Shown: piece after piece, positions 28,909 through 38,692 of the stretch
Position numbering within the stretch: the stretch's first letter is position 1
Layout: each line of letters begins with the position of its first letter
DNA from: Brevibacillus gelatini
Lineage (GTDB): Bacteria > Bacillota > Bacilli > Brevibacillales > Brevibacillaceae
Length of the DNA stretch: 64,000 bases
Direction: 5' to 3'
Assembly: GCF_003710935.1 (NCBI RefSeq)
Contig: NZ_RHHS01000017.1
Coordinates: 339,900 to 403,899, forward strand
Made by a program: the position numbers and the translations under genes
The notes under the pieces: model-generated
Seen by the model: only the letters and a program-made list of their open reading frames with translations
What the model was told of the DNA's origin: nothing
Database searches by the model: none

Positions 28909-29391
28909 ATGAAGGTCTTTATTATCAGTATGCGCAATCTCATTTTGGGCGGAATCGTCTTCCTGGTTGTTCTGGTGGCGGGAATCGTGCTGTTGGTCAA
29001 AGATCCGTTGCACGTCTCTGACTCCTATCATCCAGGTGAAGCGAGTGTAACAGCCAGCACCAATTCCAGTGCGCCGCCCAGCCAGCCTGCCGGTACAGCC
29101 AAGCCATCTTTGAATATGGATATAACGGTGAATGGATCGACAGCGGAAGTATCGCTTTTGACGCAAAACTTCGAGTTTGTGCAGGAAAACGGCGAGCTTG
29201 GGCAAACGCCAGTCTATGGCAAAGGTCACGCCCATCTGTACCTCAATGGCGAGTCTAAAGGAATGATCTATCATCCGGAGTTCATTTTGAAAAAGCTGCC
29301 GAAGGGCGAACATGAGATTCGCGTCGAGCTGAATTACAGCAACCATCTGCCGTACAAGGTGGAAGCTACGAAAAAAATTGTCGTGAAGTGA
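28909..29391 (+). CDS. Membrane-anchored protein of unknown function
   Basis: 160 residues from ATG 28909 behind GGGAGAG. One N-terminal transmembrane helix (about 10-33), a Ser/Thr/Pro/Ala-rich linker (45-70), and a C-terminal Ig- or FN3-like beta domain with the pattern GHAHLYLNG...HEIRVELNYSNHLPY, which resembles domains seen in copper-related or surface proteins. No catalytic residues are seen. It has its own terminator. Confidence 0.75.
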   Translation: MKVFIISMRNLILGGIVFLVVLVAGIVLLVKDPLHVSDSYHPGEASVTASTNSSAPPSQPAGTAKPSLNMDITVNGSTAEVSLLTQNFEFVQENGELGQTPVYGKGHAHLYLNGESKGMIYHPEFILKKLPKGEHEIRVELNYSNHLPYKVEATKKIVVK

Positions 29392-29396
29392 ACAAA

Positions 29397-29432
29397 GAAG
29401 CGTTCCGATCAGGGGGACGCTTTTCTTTTTTT
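29397..29432 (+). terminator. Terminator
   Basis: AAGCGTTCC / GGGACGCTT hairpin followed by a TTCTTTTTTT tract. Confidence 0.8.
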
Positions 29433-29513
29433 CGTTCAGGCAGGAATATGATGGCAAAAAACGAATCCTAGTTAATAAAGATAGAATAGTCTGAATTTTT
29501 TGGGGGTGCTGTT

Positions 29514-31172
29514 ATGCTGCGGATGATTACGATTGGCGATTTGCTGGATGAGGCAGCCAGTCTGTATCGGGAAAAGGAAGCGCTGGTCTATCATGAGCGG
29601 TCGCTCCGCTATTCGTTTGCCCAGTTTCAGGAGGTGTGCAATCAGGCGGCAAGAGGCTTTATGTCGCTCGGCATTCAAAAAGGCGAGCATATCGCCATCT
29701 GGGCGACCAATGTACCCGAATGGGTGATTTCGCAGTTTGCGACTGCCAAGATGGGCGGCGTGCTGGTGACGGTCAACACGAGCTACCGCGTCCACGAGCT
29801 GGAATATTTGCTGCGCCAGTCGGAGTCGACGACGCTAATTTTGATCGACGGCTATCGCGACGTCAACTACCTGGAGATGATCCGGGAGATTTGCCCGGAG
29901 CTTGCGACGTGTGAGCCGGGCGCTCTCAAGTCGAAGCGGTTGCCGAACTTGCGAAATGTCATCTACCTGGGCGAAGAACGGCAGCCCGGCATGTTCTTAT
30001 GGAAAGATTTGCTTGCGCGAGCCGAACTGGTCAGCGAGGAAGAGCGACGTTTGCGCCAGGAGTCGCTGTCTCCCGACGACGTCATCAACATGCAGTACAC
30101 GTCCGGGACGACAGGCTTTCCAAAAGGCGTCATGCTGTCCCATGTCAATATCGTCAACAACGCGATCAAGGTCGCAGAATGCCAGCGACTCGGGGTAGAA
30201 GACCGTGTCTGCATCCCCGTGCCGTTTTTCCATTGCTTCGGCTGCGTAATGGGCACGCTCGCCTGTGTGGCGACGGGAGCGACGATGGTTCCGGCGATTG
30301 CTTTTGATCCGGGACTGGTGCTGTCGATTGTCGAAGCCGAGCGCTGTACGGCGCTCTACGGGGTGCCAACGATGTTCATTTCAGAGTTGAACCATCCGAC
30401 TTTTGAACAGCGGAACCTCAGTTCGCTGCGTACAGGCATCATGGCTGGCTCTTTGTGTCCCATCGAGGTGATGAAAAAGGTCGTGGACAAAATGGGCATC
30501 CGCGACATTACCATCGCCTACGGACAGACCGAAGCTTCTCCTGTCATCACCCAGACGCGGCCGGAGGATTCAATCGAGCGCAAGGTGTCTACGGTCGGCC
30601 GCCTACACGAAGGAGTCGAGGCGAAAATCATCGACCCGGCCACGGGCGAGATTGTCCCGCCAGGCGTACAGGGCGAGCTGTGCACACGCGGGTATTTGGT
30701 GATGAAAGGCTACTATAACATGCCGGATCAGACGGCAAAGGCCATCGACGAAGAGGGCTGGCTGCATACCGGCGACCTGGCGACTGTAGACGAGGAAGGG
30801 TACTACCGGATTACAGGCAGGCTGAAGGATATGATTATTCGCGGCGGGGAAAACATCTACCCGCGCGAAGTCGAAGAGTTTTTGTACACCCACCCGAAAA
30901 TATTGGACGTCCAGATCGTCGGCGTGCCAGACGCCAAGTACGGCGAGCAGGTGCTGGCCTGCATCCGTGTCAAGCCGGGAGAGACACTGACAGAAGAAGA
31001 AGTGCTGGCATACTGCGAAGGAAAAATCGCCCGCTTCAAGACGCCGCGCTACATTCAGTTTGTGGACGAATACCCGATGACAGCGTCCGGGAAAATTCAA
31101 AAGTTCAAGCTGCGTGAACAGGCAATGGCGACGTTTGGCCTCACAGACCCTGCCCAGACCGGGCTGGCGTAA
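29514..31172 (+). CDS. AMP-binding acyl-CoA synthetase
   Basis: 552-residue ANL-superfamily enzyme that activates a carboxylic acid as acyl-AMP and then acyl-CoA. The phosphate-binding motif [11 protein letters not shown] lies near residues 192-202, YGQTEASP and GWLHTGDLA are A5 and A7 motifs, and the catalytic Lys is in [11 protein letters not shown] at the C-terminus. It resembles B. subtilis YngI and medium/long-chain fatty acid-CoA ligases. GGGGGTG lies before the ATG at 29514. Substrate chain length cannot be read. Confidence 0.9.
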   Translation: MLRMITIGDLLDEAASLYREKEALVYHERSLRYSFAQFQEVCNQAARGFMSLGIQKGEHIAIWATNVPEWVISQFATAKMGGVLVTVNTSYRVHELEYLLRQSESTTLILIDGYRDVNYLEMIREICPELATCEPGALKSKRLPNLRNVIYLGEERQPGMFLWKDLLARAELVSEEERRLRQESLSPDDVINMQYTSGTTGFPKGVMLSHVNIVNNAIKVAECQRLGVEDRVCIPVPFFHCFGCVMGTLACVATGATMVPAIAFDPGLVLSIVEAERCTALYGVPTMFISELNHPTFEQRNLSSLRTGIMAGSLCPIEVMKKVVDKMGIRDITIAYGQTEASPVITQTRPEDSIERKVSTVGRLHEGVEAKIIDPATGEIVPPGVQGELCTRGYLVMKGYYNMPDQTAKAIDEEGWLHTGDLATVDEEGYYRITGRLKDMIIRGGENIYPREVEEFLYTHPKILDVQIVGVPDAKYGEQVLACIRVKPGETLTEEEVLAYCEGKIARFKTPRYIQFVDEYPMTASGKIQKFKLREQAMATFGLTDPAQTGLA

Positions 31173-31273
31173 GCAAGCGAACGTCAGGATTTTCTGGTGT
31201 TTTCTTGCGGCAATCTTTGCAAGCCTGGCAACTCTTTCCTATCATGAGTGGGCCAGGAGAGGGGAAGCAAAAG

Positions 31274-31786
31274 ATGGAAGTACGACGATTGGGACCTGAG
31301 GATACAGAAGCATTCGTCAAAGTAAGGCTGGAAGGGCTGCAAACCGACCCGGATGCGTTCGGCGCCACCTGGGAAGAGGAAATCAGGCGCCCGATGGCCG
31401 AATGGCAGGAACGGCTTTCCCAGGGGCCTGAGGGCGACAGCGGCTATTTCGGCGCTTTTGTCGCGGGCGAACTGGTGGGCATCATCGGCTTTTTCCGGCA
31501 ACGCGGACTGAAAGCGAGACACAAGGCTTCCGTCGTCTCCATGTACGTCCGCGAAGCGCATCGCGGAACAGGTGTTGCAACTGTACTGATGCAGGAGGAA
31601 CTGGCCTATCTGAGACAGCGGGGTGACATCGACCAGGTACAGCTTTCTGTCGTCACGACAAACCACAGCGCCGTGCGCTTTTACGAAAAAATGGGCTTTT
31701 TGCCGTACGGTCTGGAAAAGCGGGCGCTGAAATCAGGGGAGCGCTACCTCGACGAGATGCATATGTACTTGTTATTGCACGACTGA
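31274..31786 (+). CDS. GNAT-family N-acetyltransferase
   Basis: 170 residues from ATG 31274 behind GAGAGGGGAAG; the frame is open further upstream without a start signal. The acetyl-CoA site is VREAHRGTGVATVLM and the C-terminal part is VVTTNHSAVRFYEKMGFLPYG. The substrate is unknown. It is close after the acyl-CoA synthetase gene and could share its transcript. Confidence 0.88.
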   Translation: MEVRRLGPEDTEAFVKVRLEGLQTDPDAFGATWEEEIRRPMAEWQERLSQGPEGDSGYFGAFVAGELVGIIGFFRQRGLKARHKASVVSMYVREAHRGTGVATVLMQEELAYLRQRGDIDQVQLSVVTTNHSAVRFYEKMGFLPYGLEKRALKSGERYLDEMHMYLLLHD

Positions 31787-31803
31787 TCGTTTCGGAGGGT
31801 GAC

Positions 31804-31939
31804 GATGGCTCTGCTCGCGAAGCGGTCACGTTAGGTACATGCTCCCGTTTACGTGACAGAGTCCCTCTTCGGTTGGTGGGGGAGGTGGATTCGCACCTCC
31901 GCCAACTTTGGTGAGACAAGAAGGGACAGGAGAGCGATC
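31804..31939. ncRNA. Candidate structured RNA, class unknown
   Basis: The stretch folds as a closed multi-branch element. P1 is GATgGCTCT (31804-31812) with AGAGCgATC (31931-31939). P2 is GTCACGT (31825-31831) with ACGTGAC (31851-31857) closing a 19-nt loop. P3 is GTCCCT (31861-31866) with AGGGAC (31922-31927). Inside P3, P4 is GTTGG and GGAGGTG (31872-31887) with CACCTCC and CCAAC (31894-31906). A strong terminator follows on either strand. Strand is uncertain: on + it directly follows the GNAT gene, on - it lies beyond leuD. No open frame with a start signal is present. The P2 loop (GTTAGGTACATGCTCC) faintly recalls the 5' segment of M-box magnesium riboswitches, but the rest of that consensus is missing. 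Confidence 0.45.
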
Positions 31940-31942
31940 CAT

Positions 31943-31981
31943 AAAAAAAGCGAAGGCATGAACAGCTTGCATGCCTTCGCT
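31943..31981 (-). terminator. Terminator of leuCD (possibly bidirectional)
   Basis: AGCGAAGGCATG / CATGCCTTCGCT around a 9-nt loop. The 7-base A-run at 31943-31949 is the T-run on the minus strand; on the plus strand TTCGTTTT follows. Confidence 0.85.
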
Positions 31982-32022
31982 TCGTTTTAGGAGTGATGAG
32001 ACGGACTTTTTCGCGAGCCAGC

Positions 32023-32616
32023 TTAGCGAGCCTGACGACTAGCCTCGTAAGCAGCGATTTTGTCTTCGTACTGCAACGTGATGCCAATATCGTCGAGGCC
32101 GTTCAGCAGGCAGTAGCGGCGATACGGATCGACCTCGAACGGGTAGGAGAGACCTTCGCTGTCGCGTACTTCCTGCTGCTCAAGGTCGATGGTCAGCTCG
32201 TAATTTTCGCGGCTTTGTGCGCGTTGGAACAGTTCATCTACCTGTTCTTCGCTGAGCTTGATCGGCAGGATGCCGTTTTTGAAGCAGTTGTTGTAAAAAA
32301 TGTCCGCGAAAGACGGAGCGATCACGCAACGGAAGCCGTAGTCCAGCAAGGCCCAAGGAGCGTGTTCGCGGGATGAACCGCAGCCGAAGTTGTTGCGGGC
32401 GAGAAGCACAGTCGAGTCTTTGTACGCTGGCTGGTTCAAAACGAACGAGTCAATCGGTGTGCCATCAGCCGCAAAACGCCATTCGTAGAACAAAAACTGG
32501 CCGAAGCCGCTGCGTTCAATGCGCTTGAGGAACTGTTTCGGGATGATCGCGTCTGTATCTACGTTCACACGGTCCAATGGTGCGACCAGTCCGGTATGGA
32601 CGACAAATGGGTTCAT
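32023..32616 (-). CDS. leuD: 3-isopropylmalate dehydratase small subunit
   Basis: 197 residues, the small swivel domain of isopropylmalate isomerase (leucine pathway; 2-isopropylmalate to 3-isopropylmalate). It has the typical [14 protein letters not shown] and [15 protein letters not shown] motifs. The minus-strand ATG (complement of 32614-32616) has AGGAGGT upstream and overlaps the leuC stop by 4 nt (ATGA), so translation is coupled. Confidence 0.96.
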   Translation of the reverse strand: MNPFVVHTGLVAPLDRVNVDTDAIIPKQFLKRIERSGFGQFLFYEWRFAADGTPIDSFVLNQPAYKDSTVLLARNNFGCGSSREHAPWALLDYGFRCVIAPSFADIFYNNCFKNGILPIKLSEEQVDELFQRAQSRENYELTIDLEQQEVRDSEGLSYPFEVDPYRRYCLLNGLDDIGITLQYEDKIAAYEASRQAR

Positions 32617-34043
32617 TGGAATACCTCCTTGCTTACGCTCTCTCTTTTCCATTCACGTACGTCTACGAAGTGGCCGGCAATTGCTGCTGCCGCCGCCATT
32701 TCCGGGCTGACCAGGTGGGTACGTCCGCCGCGACCCTGACGGCCTTCGAAGTTGCGGTTGGAGGTAGAAGCGCAGCGCTCTCCTTCCGACAGGACATCCG
32801 GGTTCATCGCAAGACACATCGAGCATCCGGATTCGCGCCAGTCAAAGCCGGCTTCCTGGAAGATGAGGTGCAAGCCTTCTTCTTCTGCCAACTGCTTGAC
32901 AGCCTGGGAGCCAGGGACGACCATGGCGTGCACGTTAGGGGCGACTTTGCGTCCTTTTGCCACTTCTGCTGCTTTGCGCAAGTCTTCGATCCGACCGTTT
33001 GTACAGGAGCCGATGAAAACACGGTCGATCTTGATTTCGCTGATCGGTGTGCCGGGAGCAAGATCCATGTAGGCCAGCGCGTCTTGCGCTGCTTTGCGTT
33101 GTGCCGCTGTTTCAAAAGACGCGGGGTCTGGAACAGTGCCGGAAATGTTTGTTCCCATGCCAGGGCTTGTTCCCCAGGTCACTTGCGGCTCAATGGTACT
33201 CGCATCGATTTCTACACAGGCGTCATAGGTTGCGCCTTCGTCTGTGCACAGTTGCTTCCACTGTTCTACGGCTGAGAGGAAGTCTTCGCCTTGCGGAGCG
33301 TAGCGTCTGCCTTTCAGGTAGTCGAAAGTCGTCTGGTCCGGCGCGATCAGCCCGGCGCGTGCACCGCCCTCGATTGTCATGTTGCAGACGGTCATGCGCT
33401 CTTCCATCGTCAACTTGCGAATGGCTTCGCCCGTATATTCCACGACATATCCTGTCGCAAAGTCAGTTCCGTATTTTGCGATAATGGCCAAAATTAAGTC
33501 TTTTGCACTGACACCAAATGGCAACTCGCCGTTCACGCGGACTTCCATCGTTTTTGGTTTCAGCTGTGGCAAGCATTGTGTCGCCAGAACGTGTTCGACC
33601 TCGCTCGTCCCGATTCCGAAGGCGAGAGCACCGAACGCACCGTGCGTGGAGGTGTGGCTGTCGCCGCAGACGATGGTTTTGCCGGGATGAGTCAGGCCAA
33701 GCTCTGGGCCGATGACGTGGACGATCCCTTGGTCCGGGCTGTTCAGGTCAGCGAGCGTAATGCCGAACTCGCGGCAGTTTTCGGTCAGCGTCTCCATTTG
33801 TTGGCGGGAGATCGGGTCTTTGACATTGAAGCGGTCCGCAGTCGGCACGTTGTGGTCCATGGTGGCAAAAGTCAGATCAGGACGGCGTACTTTGCGGCCT
33901 GCCAGGCGGAGTCCTTCAAACGCCTGCGGGGAAGTGACCTCGTGCACAAGGTGCAGATCGATGTACAAAAGGGTCGGTTTTCCAGCTTCTTCGTGAATCA
34001 CGTGATTGTCCCAAATCTTTTCAAACATCGTGCGGGGTTTCAT
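32613..34043 (-). CDS. leuC: 3-isopropylmalate dehydratase large subunit
   Basis: 476 residues of the aconitase superfamily. The three [4Fe-4S] ligands are in VIGSCTNGR (Cys near residue 350) and [34 protein letters not shown] is the family signature. The start at 34043 gives [11 protein letters not shown] behind GAAGGAGGA; the longer open frame begins inside the divergent promoter region. leuA and leuB are not adjacent, so this is a separate leuCD operon. Confidence 0.96.
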   Translation of the reverse strand: MKPRTMFEKIWDNHVIHEEAGKPTLLYIDLHLVHEVTSPQAFEGLRLAGRKVRRPDLTFATMDHNVPTADRFNVKDPISRQQMETLTENCREFGITLADLNSPDQGIVHVIGPELGLTHPGKTIVCGDSHTSTHGAFGALAFGIGTSEVEHVLATQCLPQLKPKTMEVRVNGELPFGVSAKDLILAIIAKYGTDFATGYVVEYTGEAIRKLTMEERMTVCNMTIEGGARAGLIAPDQTTFDYLKGRRYAPQGEDFLSAVEQWKQLCTDEGATYDACVEIDASTIEPQVTWGTSPGMGTNISGTVPDPASFETAAQRKAAQDALAYMDLAPGTPISEIKIDRVFIGSCTNGRIEDLRKAAEVAKGRKVAPNVHAMVVPGSQAVKQLAEEEGLHLIFQEAGFDWRESGCSMCLAMNPDVLSEGERCASTSNRNFEGRQGRGGRTHLVSPEMAAAAAIAGHFVDVREWKRESVSKEVFQ

Positions 34044-34088
34044 CAATGATTTCCTCCTTCGTGCGAAAACTCTTAACAAGGTTGTATC

Positions 34089-34118
34089 ATGGCAAAGGAA
34101 ATAGTTCAAAGATATAAT
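34089..34118 (+). promoter_or_regulatory. Promoter of the LysR gene in the leuC/lysR divergent region
   Basis: ATGGCA (34089-34094), 18-bp spacer, TATAAT (34113-34118). AT-rich dyads around ATAATTAT just downstream could be the LysR site. Confidence 0.55.
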
Positions 34119-34159
34119 AATTATGAGAAGGATAGCTTTTGCCTATCGGGAGGTTTTTT

Positions 34160-35047
34160 ATGGAGTTACGACAGATTCGCTATGTGCTCGCGGTTGCGGA
34201 GGAACGCAGCTTTTCGCGGGCAGCCAACCGTCTGCATCTGGCTCAGCCGTCGCTTAGCCAGCAGATTGCCAAACTGGAAAAAATACTCGGGGTCAGCCTG
34301 TTCCATCGTTTGCCCCAGCATGTCGAGCTGACGGACGCGGGCCAACGGTTCGTGCAGGTCGCCCAAACACTCGTGGACATGTCCGAAGCGCTGGAGCGGG
34401 AAATGCGCGCTTATGCGGTCGGAGAGAGCGGGCGGCTGTTGGTAGGCAGCCTGCCGATTACAGGCGCGTATGTGCTGCCGCGCGTTTTGCCCACGTTTAC
34501 CAAGCAGTTTCCGGGAGTTGAGCTGCAACTAATGGAAGAAACATCCAGTCATTTAGAGCAATTGCTCGTGAGGGGAAAAATCGATGTCAGTCTGTTGACG
34601 ATGCCGATCAGCGATCCTTCGCTGGAGATCATTCCAGCAATCAATGAGGAAATTTTTCTCGCGGTTCCCCCGAATCATCCACTGGCGGACAAAAAGGAAG
34701 TGGATCTGGCCCGCCTCGCAGATCAGCCGTTCATTTTGCTCAAGGAAGGCCAGGGCTTCCGGACGATTTCTCTGCGGCTGTGCGAGCAGGCTGGCTTCCG
34801 GCCGCGCATCGTGTTTGAGAGCTCCAACATCCAGACGGTCCAGTCGCTCGTGGCAGCCGGGATGGGGTTGTCATTTGCGCCGAAAATGATTACACTCGCA
34901 CCGGGTACGCTGGAGCCGCCTGTCTACGTGCGGCTTGAGACGAGGCCGTATCGGACGCTTGTCGTCGCCTATCGCAAGGACAAGCCGCTGTCCCGCCCGG
35001 CAGAAGCGTTCGTGCGCTGTCTGGTGGAGCAGGGCGGCGCCCTGTAG
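34160..35047 (+). CDS. LysR-family regulator divergent from leuCD
   Basis: 295 residues. The N-terminal winged helix ([39 protein letters not shown]) is followed by a two-lobed effector domain. The start ATG 34160 has GGGAGG upstream. Divergent arrangement with leuC over about 115 bp suggests it controls leuCD, perhaps in response to a leucine-pathway intermediate (inference; LTTRs often regulate the divergent neighbour). Confidence 0.9.
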   Translation: MELRQIRYVLAVAEERSFSRAANRLHLAQPSLSQQIAKLEKILGVSLFHRLPQHVELTDAGQRFVQVAQTLVDMSEALEREMRAYAVGESGRLLVGSLPITGAYVLPRVLPTFTKQFPGVELQLMEETSSHLEQLLVRGKIDVSLLTMPISDPSLEIIPAINEEIFLAVPPNHPLADKKEVDLARLADQPFILLKEGQGFRTISLRLCEQAGFRPRIVFESSNIQTVQSLVAAGMGLSFAPKMITLAPGTLEPPVYVRLETRPYRTLVVAYRKDKPLSRPAEAFVRCLVEQGGAL

Positions 35048-35073
35048 CTTACGGGAAGAAGTGTCAGGCGCAT

Positions 35074-35103
35074 GCGACAAACGCGCAGTCTTTGTGCTAC
35101 ACT
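35074..35103 (+). promoter_or_regulatory. Probable promoter of the thioredoxin-like gene
   Basis: GCGACA, 18-bp spacer, TACACT; about 38 nt before the ATG. Confidence 0.4.
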
Positions 35104-35141
35104 ATTGCCAAATCATACTAGGTAGGAAGGAAGATTCCGAG

Positions 35142-35489
35142 ATGAGAGAAATCAAGACAGAAGCAGAATTTGAACAGGCGATTGCATCCAGCAAGCCGGT
35201 CGTGGTGAAGTTTTTCACCGATTGGTGCCCGGATTGCCACCGGATTGATCCGTTCATGCCCGAAGTCGAAGAAAAATACAAGGAACAATTGGACATGGTC
35301 GCGGTCAATCGCGATACGCTGCCAGACCTGTCGCAGAAGTACGATGTGTTCGGAATCCCTAGCTTCATCGCGTTCAGCCAGGGCAAGGAACTGATTCGCT
35401 TTGTCAGCAAGCTCGGAAAAAGCCGCGAGGAGATCGAGCATTTTCTCGACCGCGCTGTCCAGGTGCACAACGGACTCCAGGAGGCGTAA
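35142..35489 (+). CDS. Thioredoxin-like protein
   Basis: 115 residues, thioredoxin fold. The redox site is W-Cys29-Pro-Asp-Cys32 (CPDC instead of the usual CGPC) and the cis-Pro is in GIPSF. It is a cytoplasmic disulfide reductase, probably a specialised or minor thioredoxin of the YtpP type. ATG 35142 is preceded by AGGAAGGAAG. It is followed closely by the pseudouridine synthase gene. Confidence 0.9.
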   Translation: MREIKTEAEFEQAIASSKPVVVKFFTDWCPDCHRIDPFMPEVEEKYKEQLDMVAVNRDTLPDLSQKYDVFGIPSFIAFSQGKELIRFVSKLGKSREEIEHFLDRAVQVHNGLQEA

Positions 35490-35519
35490 CAGCACGAGCA
35501 TAAGGCAGGGAGATTGACC

Positions 35520-36428
35520 ATGCGATCAATGAAAAAAGAAGGAGAGTGGCTCGTTGCCCGCTTGCAGGCGGACGACGACGCCATCCCGGTTGGGAACCTG
35601 CTGCGCGAGGTGTGGAAGCTGCCGCGCAAGCAGGTCCATCTTTTGTTTCAGCATAAAGAAGTGCTTGTAGACGGCGCACCTGTCGCCCAGCATGTGCTGG
35701 CAAGAGAGGGACAGGAGATTCGCCTGCGGATGTGTCCGCCGGAGCCGCTGGGGCTTGCGCCTGCCAGTGAGCCGCTGCAGGTGTTGTATGAAGACGACCA
35801 TCTGCTGATCGTAAACAAGCCGGCGGGCATGCTGCTGCATCCAACCGAGCCGCACCATCACCTGACGATGGATCATTTGGTGGCGGGGCATTTTTTCCGG
35901 ACGGGACTGCAAGCGAAGGTGCGCCACGTACATAGACTGGATCAGGATACTTCCGGGGTGGTGCTGTACGCCAAGCACGCCTGGGCGTCTGCCTTGCTGG
36001 ACGAAATGCTGCGCGAACGCAAAATCAAGCGGACGTATATCGCCTTCGTCTCGGGGCAAATGGCCAAAGGCAGCGGAAAGATCAACGAACCAATCGGCAA
36101 GGACAGGTATCACGCGACACGCAGACGCGTGACCCCAAACGGCGATCCTGCCATCACGCATTACGAGGTCAAGGAGCGCTACAAGACAGCGACAAAGGTG
36201 GAGTGCAGGCTGGAGACGGGGCGCACGCACCAGATTCGCGTCCACATGAGCCATATCGGCCATCCGCTCATCGGCGACGAACTGTACGGCGGCAAGCGCG
36301 ATCTGGTCAAAAGACAGGCGCTGCACGCTGCGGTTCTGACGTTCGCGCATCCATTTGGGGGAGAAGTCGTGGAAGTGCACGCGCCGCTTCCGCTCGATCT
36401 GCTCGCCTTGGAAAAGAAGCTGCGATAA
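35520..36428 (+). CDS. RluA-family pseudouridine synthase
   Basis: 302 residues. The catalytic Asp is in VHRLDQDTSGVVLYAK; the substrate-binding pieces LLIVNKPAGMLLHP and LETGRTHQIRVHMSHIGHPLIGDELYGG are typical of RluA/RluD/YlyB-type enzymes that convert uridines of 23S rRNA or tRNA. The start is ATG 35520 behind GGGAG; a TTG two codons earlier is possible. The exact target uridine is unknown. Confidence 0.92.
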   Translation: MRSMKKEGEWLVARLQADDDAIPVGNLLREVWKLPRKQVHLLFQHKEVLVDGAPVAQHVLAREGQEIRLRMCPPEPLGLAPASEPLQVLYEDDHLLIVNKPAGMLLHPTEPHHHLTMDHLVAGHFFRTGLQAKVRHVHRLDQDTSGVVLYAKHAWASALLDEMLRERKIKRTYIAFVSGQMAKGSGKINEPIGKDRYHATRRRVTPNGDPAITHYEVKERYKTATKVECRLETGRTHQIRVHMSHIGHPLIGDELYGGKRDLVKRQALHAAVLTFAHPFGGEVVEVHAPLPLDLLALEKKLR

Positions 36429-36487
36429 GCGCCATTTGCCCCCTTGCTGAATAAACTGCCAAGGAGGAATCGAGAGAGGGTGGAAGA

Positions 36488-37606
36488 ATGAAACGACCCA
36501 CAATCGGCATCTTGACTTGGCGGGAGGGCAAACGCTTCGCAGAGCCGACCTATTTCCGGCGACTGCTCAAGGCAGGACAAGAACTGGGCTGCACCGTTTT
36601 TTTGTTTTCGCCCAAGGATGTACTCGCTTCGGGCAAGCAGGTGAGAGGATACGTCCTGGATGGGCAAGGCAAATGGCAGGGACGCCTGTTTCCTCGGCCT
36701 GACGCTGTATTCGACCGCTACCGCTATACGCCGACGCAAGCGTTTAAAGACTACGTTGCTTTTCGCCGCACCAGCGATTTTTTATACGCAAACAATCGAT
36801 TGGCGAACAAATGGCGGGTTCACGAAGTGCTTTACCGAGATACGCGCATGCATCGCTGGCTGCCGGAAACTCTGTTATATAACAGAAAAAATCTCATCCA
36901 GATGCTGGGGCGGCATTCGCTTTTGTACGTCAAGCCGCTAAATGGTACTGGCGGGCGCAATCTTTTTTCCATCGAGAAGCGCGGGGGCGGCTATCGGCTG
37001 CTGGGGCGCGACAAGAAGCGGGCGAAGGTGCAGAGCTTTTTCACGGACATATCCGCCGTCCTGCGCTGGGCTGACCGCTGGACGAGGCAGGAGAAGTTTA
37101 TCGTCCAGCAGGGACTGAACTTGCAGCTTGTGCCTTCACGCGCCGTAGACATGCGGCTATTGATCCAGAAAAACGGACAGGGCGAGTGGAGCATCACCGG
37201 GCACGGCATACGGGTGGGCGGCGAGCGCAGCGCGACCTCCAACCTGCACGGGGGAGGCAAAGCAGTTCCGGTGTCTGATTTCCTGCGCCCGCGCTTCGGC
37301 GAGGATCGCACTGCCCAGATTGTCCGCGACTGCGAGGAATTGGCGTATCAGACAGCGCTGACGCTGGAGGATCACTTCGGGCGCATGGTCGAGTTTGGGT
37401 TGGACATCGGGATCGACGTGGACGGACGCGCCTGGTTGATCGAAGTGAATCCGAAGCCTGCACGGGAAATTTTCCGAGAAATGGGCGCAATTGAGCAGTA
37501 CAGACAGGCGATCCGGCGACCGCTGGAGTACGCGCTCTATTTGGCGAAAACACAGGGGCGCGAAGGACGGGAGCCTTTTTTGAAGCGTAAAGTGGCAAGT
37601 CGGTAG
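36488..37606 (+). CDS. YheC/YheD-family (ATP-grasp) spore-coat-associated protein
   Basis: 372 residues. The N-terminal part GILTWREGKRFAEPTYFRRLL is typical of the family; the C-terminal two thirds are an ATP-grasp fold with KPLNGTGGRNLF, an FIVQQGL strand and the metal-binding end WLIEVNPKPAR. B. subtilis YheC/YheD associate with the spore coat. The product that the ATP-grasp domain might make is unknown. GAGAGGGTGG precedes the ATG. A hairpin that is duplicated 1.6 kb away follows (see repeats). Confidence 0.88.
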   Translation: MKRPTIGILTWREGKRFAEPTYFRRLLKAGQELGCTVFLFSPKDVLASGKQVRGYVLDGQGKWQGRLFPRPDAVFDRYRYTPTQAFKDYVAFRRTSDFLYANNRLANKWRVHEVLYRDTRMHRWLPETLLYNRKNLIQMLGRHSLLYVKPLNGTGGRNLFSIEKRGGGYRLLGRDKKRAKVQSFFTDISAVLRWADRWTRQEKFIVQQGLNLQLVPSRAVDMRLLIQKNGQGEWSITGHGIRVGGERSATSNLHGGGKAVPVSDFLRPRFGEDRTAQIVRDCEELAYQTALTLEDHFGRMVEFGLDIGIDVDGRAWLIEVNPKPAREIFREMGAIEQYRQAIRRPLEYALYLAKTQGREGREPFLKRKVASR

Positions 37607-37616
37607 GGAAGACGCA

Positions 37617-37673
37617 TGAGAAGGAAACAGCCGAGCTGATGAAGCATCGGCTGTTTGGTGTGCGTGTGGGGGG
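37617..37673. repeat. 57-bp direct repeat, copy 1
   Basis: Identical to 39247-39303. It contains the hairpin AAACAGCCGA / TCGGCTGTTT, probably the original transcription terminator of the YheC/D gene. Copy 1 then continues with one extra G. Confidence 0.95.
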
Positions 37674-37732
37674 GAGGCAGTAGGAAGTTTTTTGGGGGAA
37701 ATCTCCAAAAATTCTTTCCAAACAGTATGCCG

Positions 37733-38692
37733 TCACTCATCCTTTTTTGAAACCCGAACAATGTCCTGTTTCTGACGATTGACGATTAATTGGAATACAT
37801 CAGGACGACTGTAATGGCCTACCACATCGAAGTCATATCGGCTTTGCGTGACCAAGGAAAGATCCAGATTTGCAATCAGAATGCCTTCCTGATTATAAAG
37901 AGGTTCCACAATATATTCCCCAAGTGGTCCAACGATGGCGCTGCCCCCTCTGCATAAAATGTCGGGGTCCTGCCTAATGTCATCGTAACAAGCCAAGTCT
38001 GTCGGATACGTATCTTTAGTCACGAACTGGTTGCAGGAAATAACAAAGCAACGCCCTTCACAGGCAATATGCTGTATAGTGGCCTGCCAGGTGTCTCGGG
38101 CATCTGCCGTAGGAGTAATAAAGATGTCAATCCCTTGAGCGTACATGGCTGTTCGAGCAAGCGGCATGTAATTTTCCCAGCAAATCAAACCGCCAATTCT
38201 TCCGAAGGGAGTATCGATGACCGTTAGCGTGCTTCCATCCCCTTGCCCCCATAACAGTCGCTCAGAACCTGTTGGCACGAGTTTTCTGTGTTTGCCCAGA
38301 ACATTCCCGTCCGGGCCTATATACACAATGGAATTGTATAAAGTTCCTCTGCTGAATTCCCGATCCCGTTCCACGACGCCTATAGCTAGATAGACTCCGG
38401 TCTCTCTGGCAAGCTCACCTAGAAGCTCCGTTTCTACGCCAGGTACGTCAATCGAATTTTCCCAGTATCGTTCCCAGTCACTTCGTCCAGCGGTATTCCG
38501 GCTCCCGACACGTGTACCAAAGTATAACCCTCTCGGATAACCCGGCAAGAAAACTTCAGGAAAGACAACTAAATTAGCTCCTTTTCCAGCAGCTTCCTTC
38601 GTCATCCTTACAATTTTGTCCAAGGATGATTGCTTGTTAAAAAGAATAGGTGCGGATTGGACAACTGCTACACATATAGCTCTTCTATTCAT
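37733..38692 (-). CDS. Nitrilase
   Basis: 319 residues of the carbon-nitrogen hydrolase superfamily, branch 1 (true nitrilases, R-CN to R-COOH plus NH3). The catalytic triad is Glu46 (VFPEVFLPGYP), Lys137 (HRKLVPT) and Cys171 (GGLICWENYMP); the CWENYMP context is typical of aryl- or aliphatic nitrilases rather than amidases. AT-rich composition differs from the neighbouring genes. The start at 38692 (MNRRAI) is taken with AAGGAG upstream. Substrate unknown. Confidence 0.9.
   Translation of the reverse strand: MNRRAICVAVVQSAPILFNKQSSLDKIVRMTKEAAGKGANLVVFPEVFLPGYPRGLYFGTRVGSRNTAGRSDWERYWENSIDVPGVETELLGELARETGVYLAIGVVERDREFSRGTLYNSIVYIGPDGNVLGKHRKLVPTGSERLLWGQGDGSTLTVIDTPFGRIGGLICWENYMPLARTAMYAQGIDIFITPTADARDTWQATIQHIACEGRCFVISCNQFVTKDTYPTDLACYDDIRQDPDILCRGGSAIVGPLGEYIVEPLYNQEGILIANLDLSLVTQSRYDFDVVGHYSRPDVFQLIVNRQKQDIVRVSKKDE

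Noticed and set aside
31787..31940. M-box, T-box or SAM riboswitch
   Set aside because: Only a short GTTAGGT...GCTCC resemblance to M-box exists; the other conserved parts, and any downstream gene on the plus strand, are missing.
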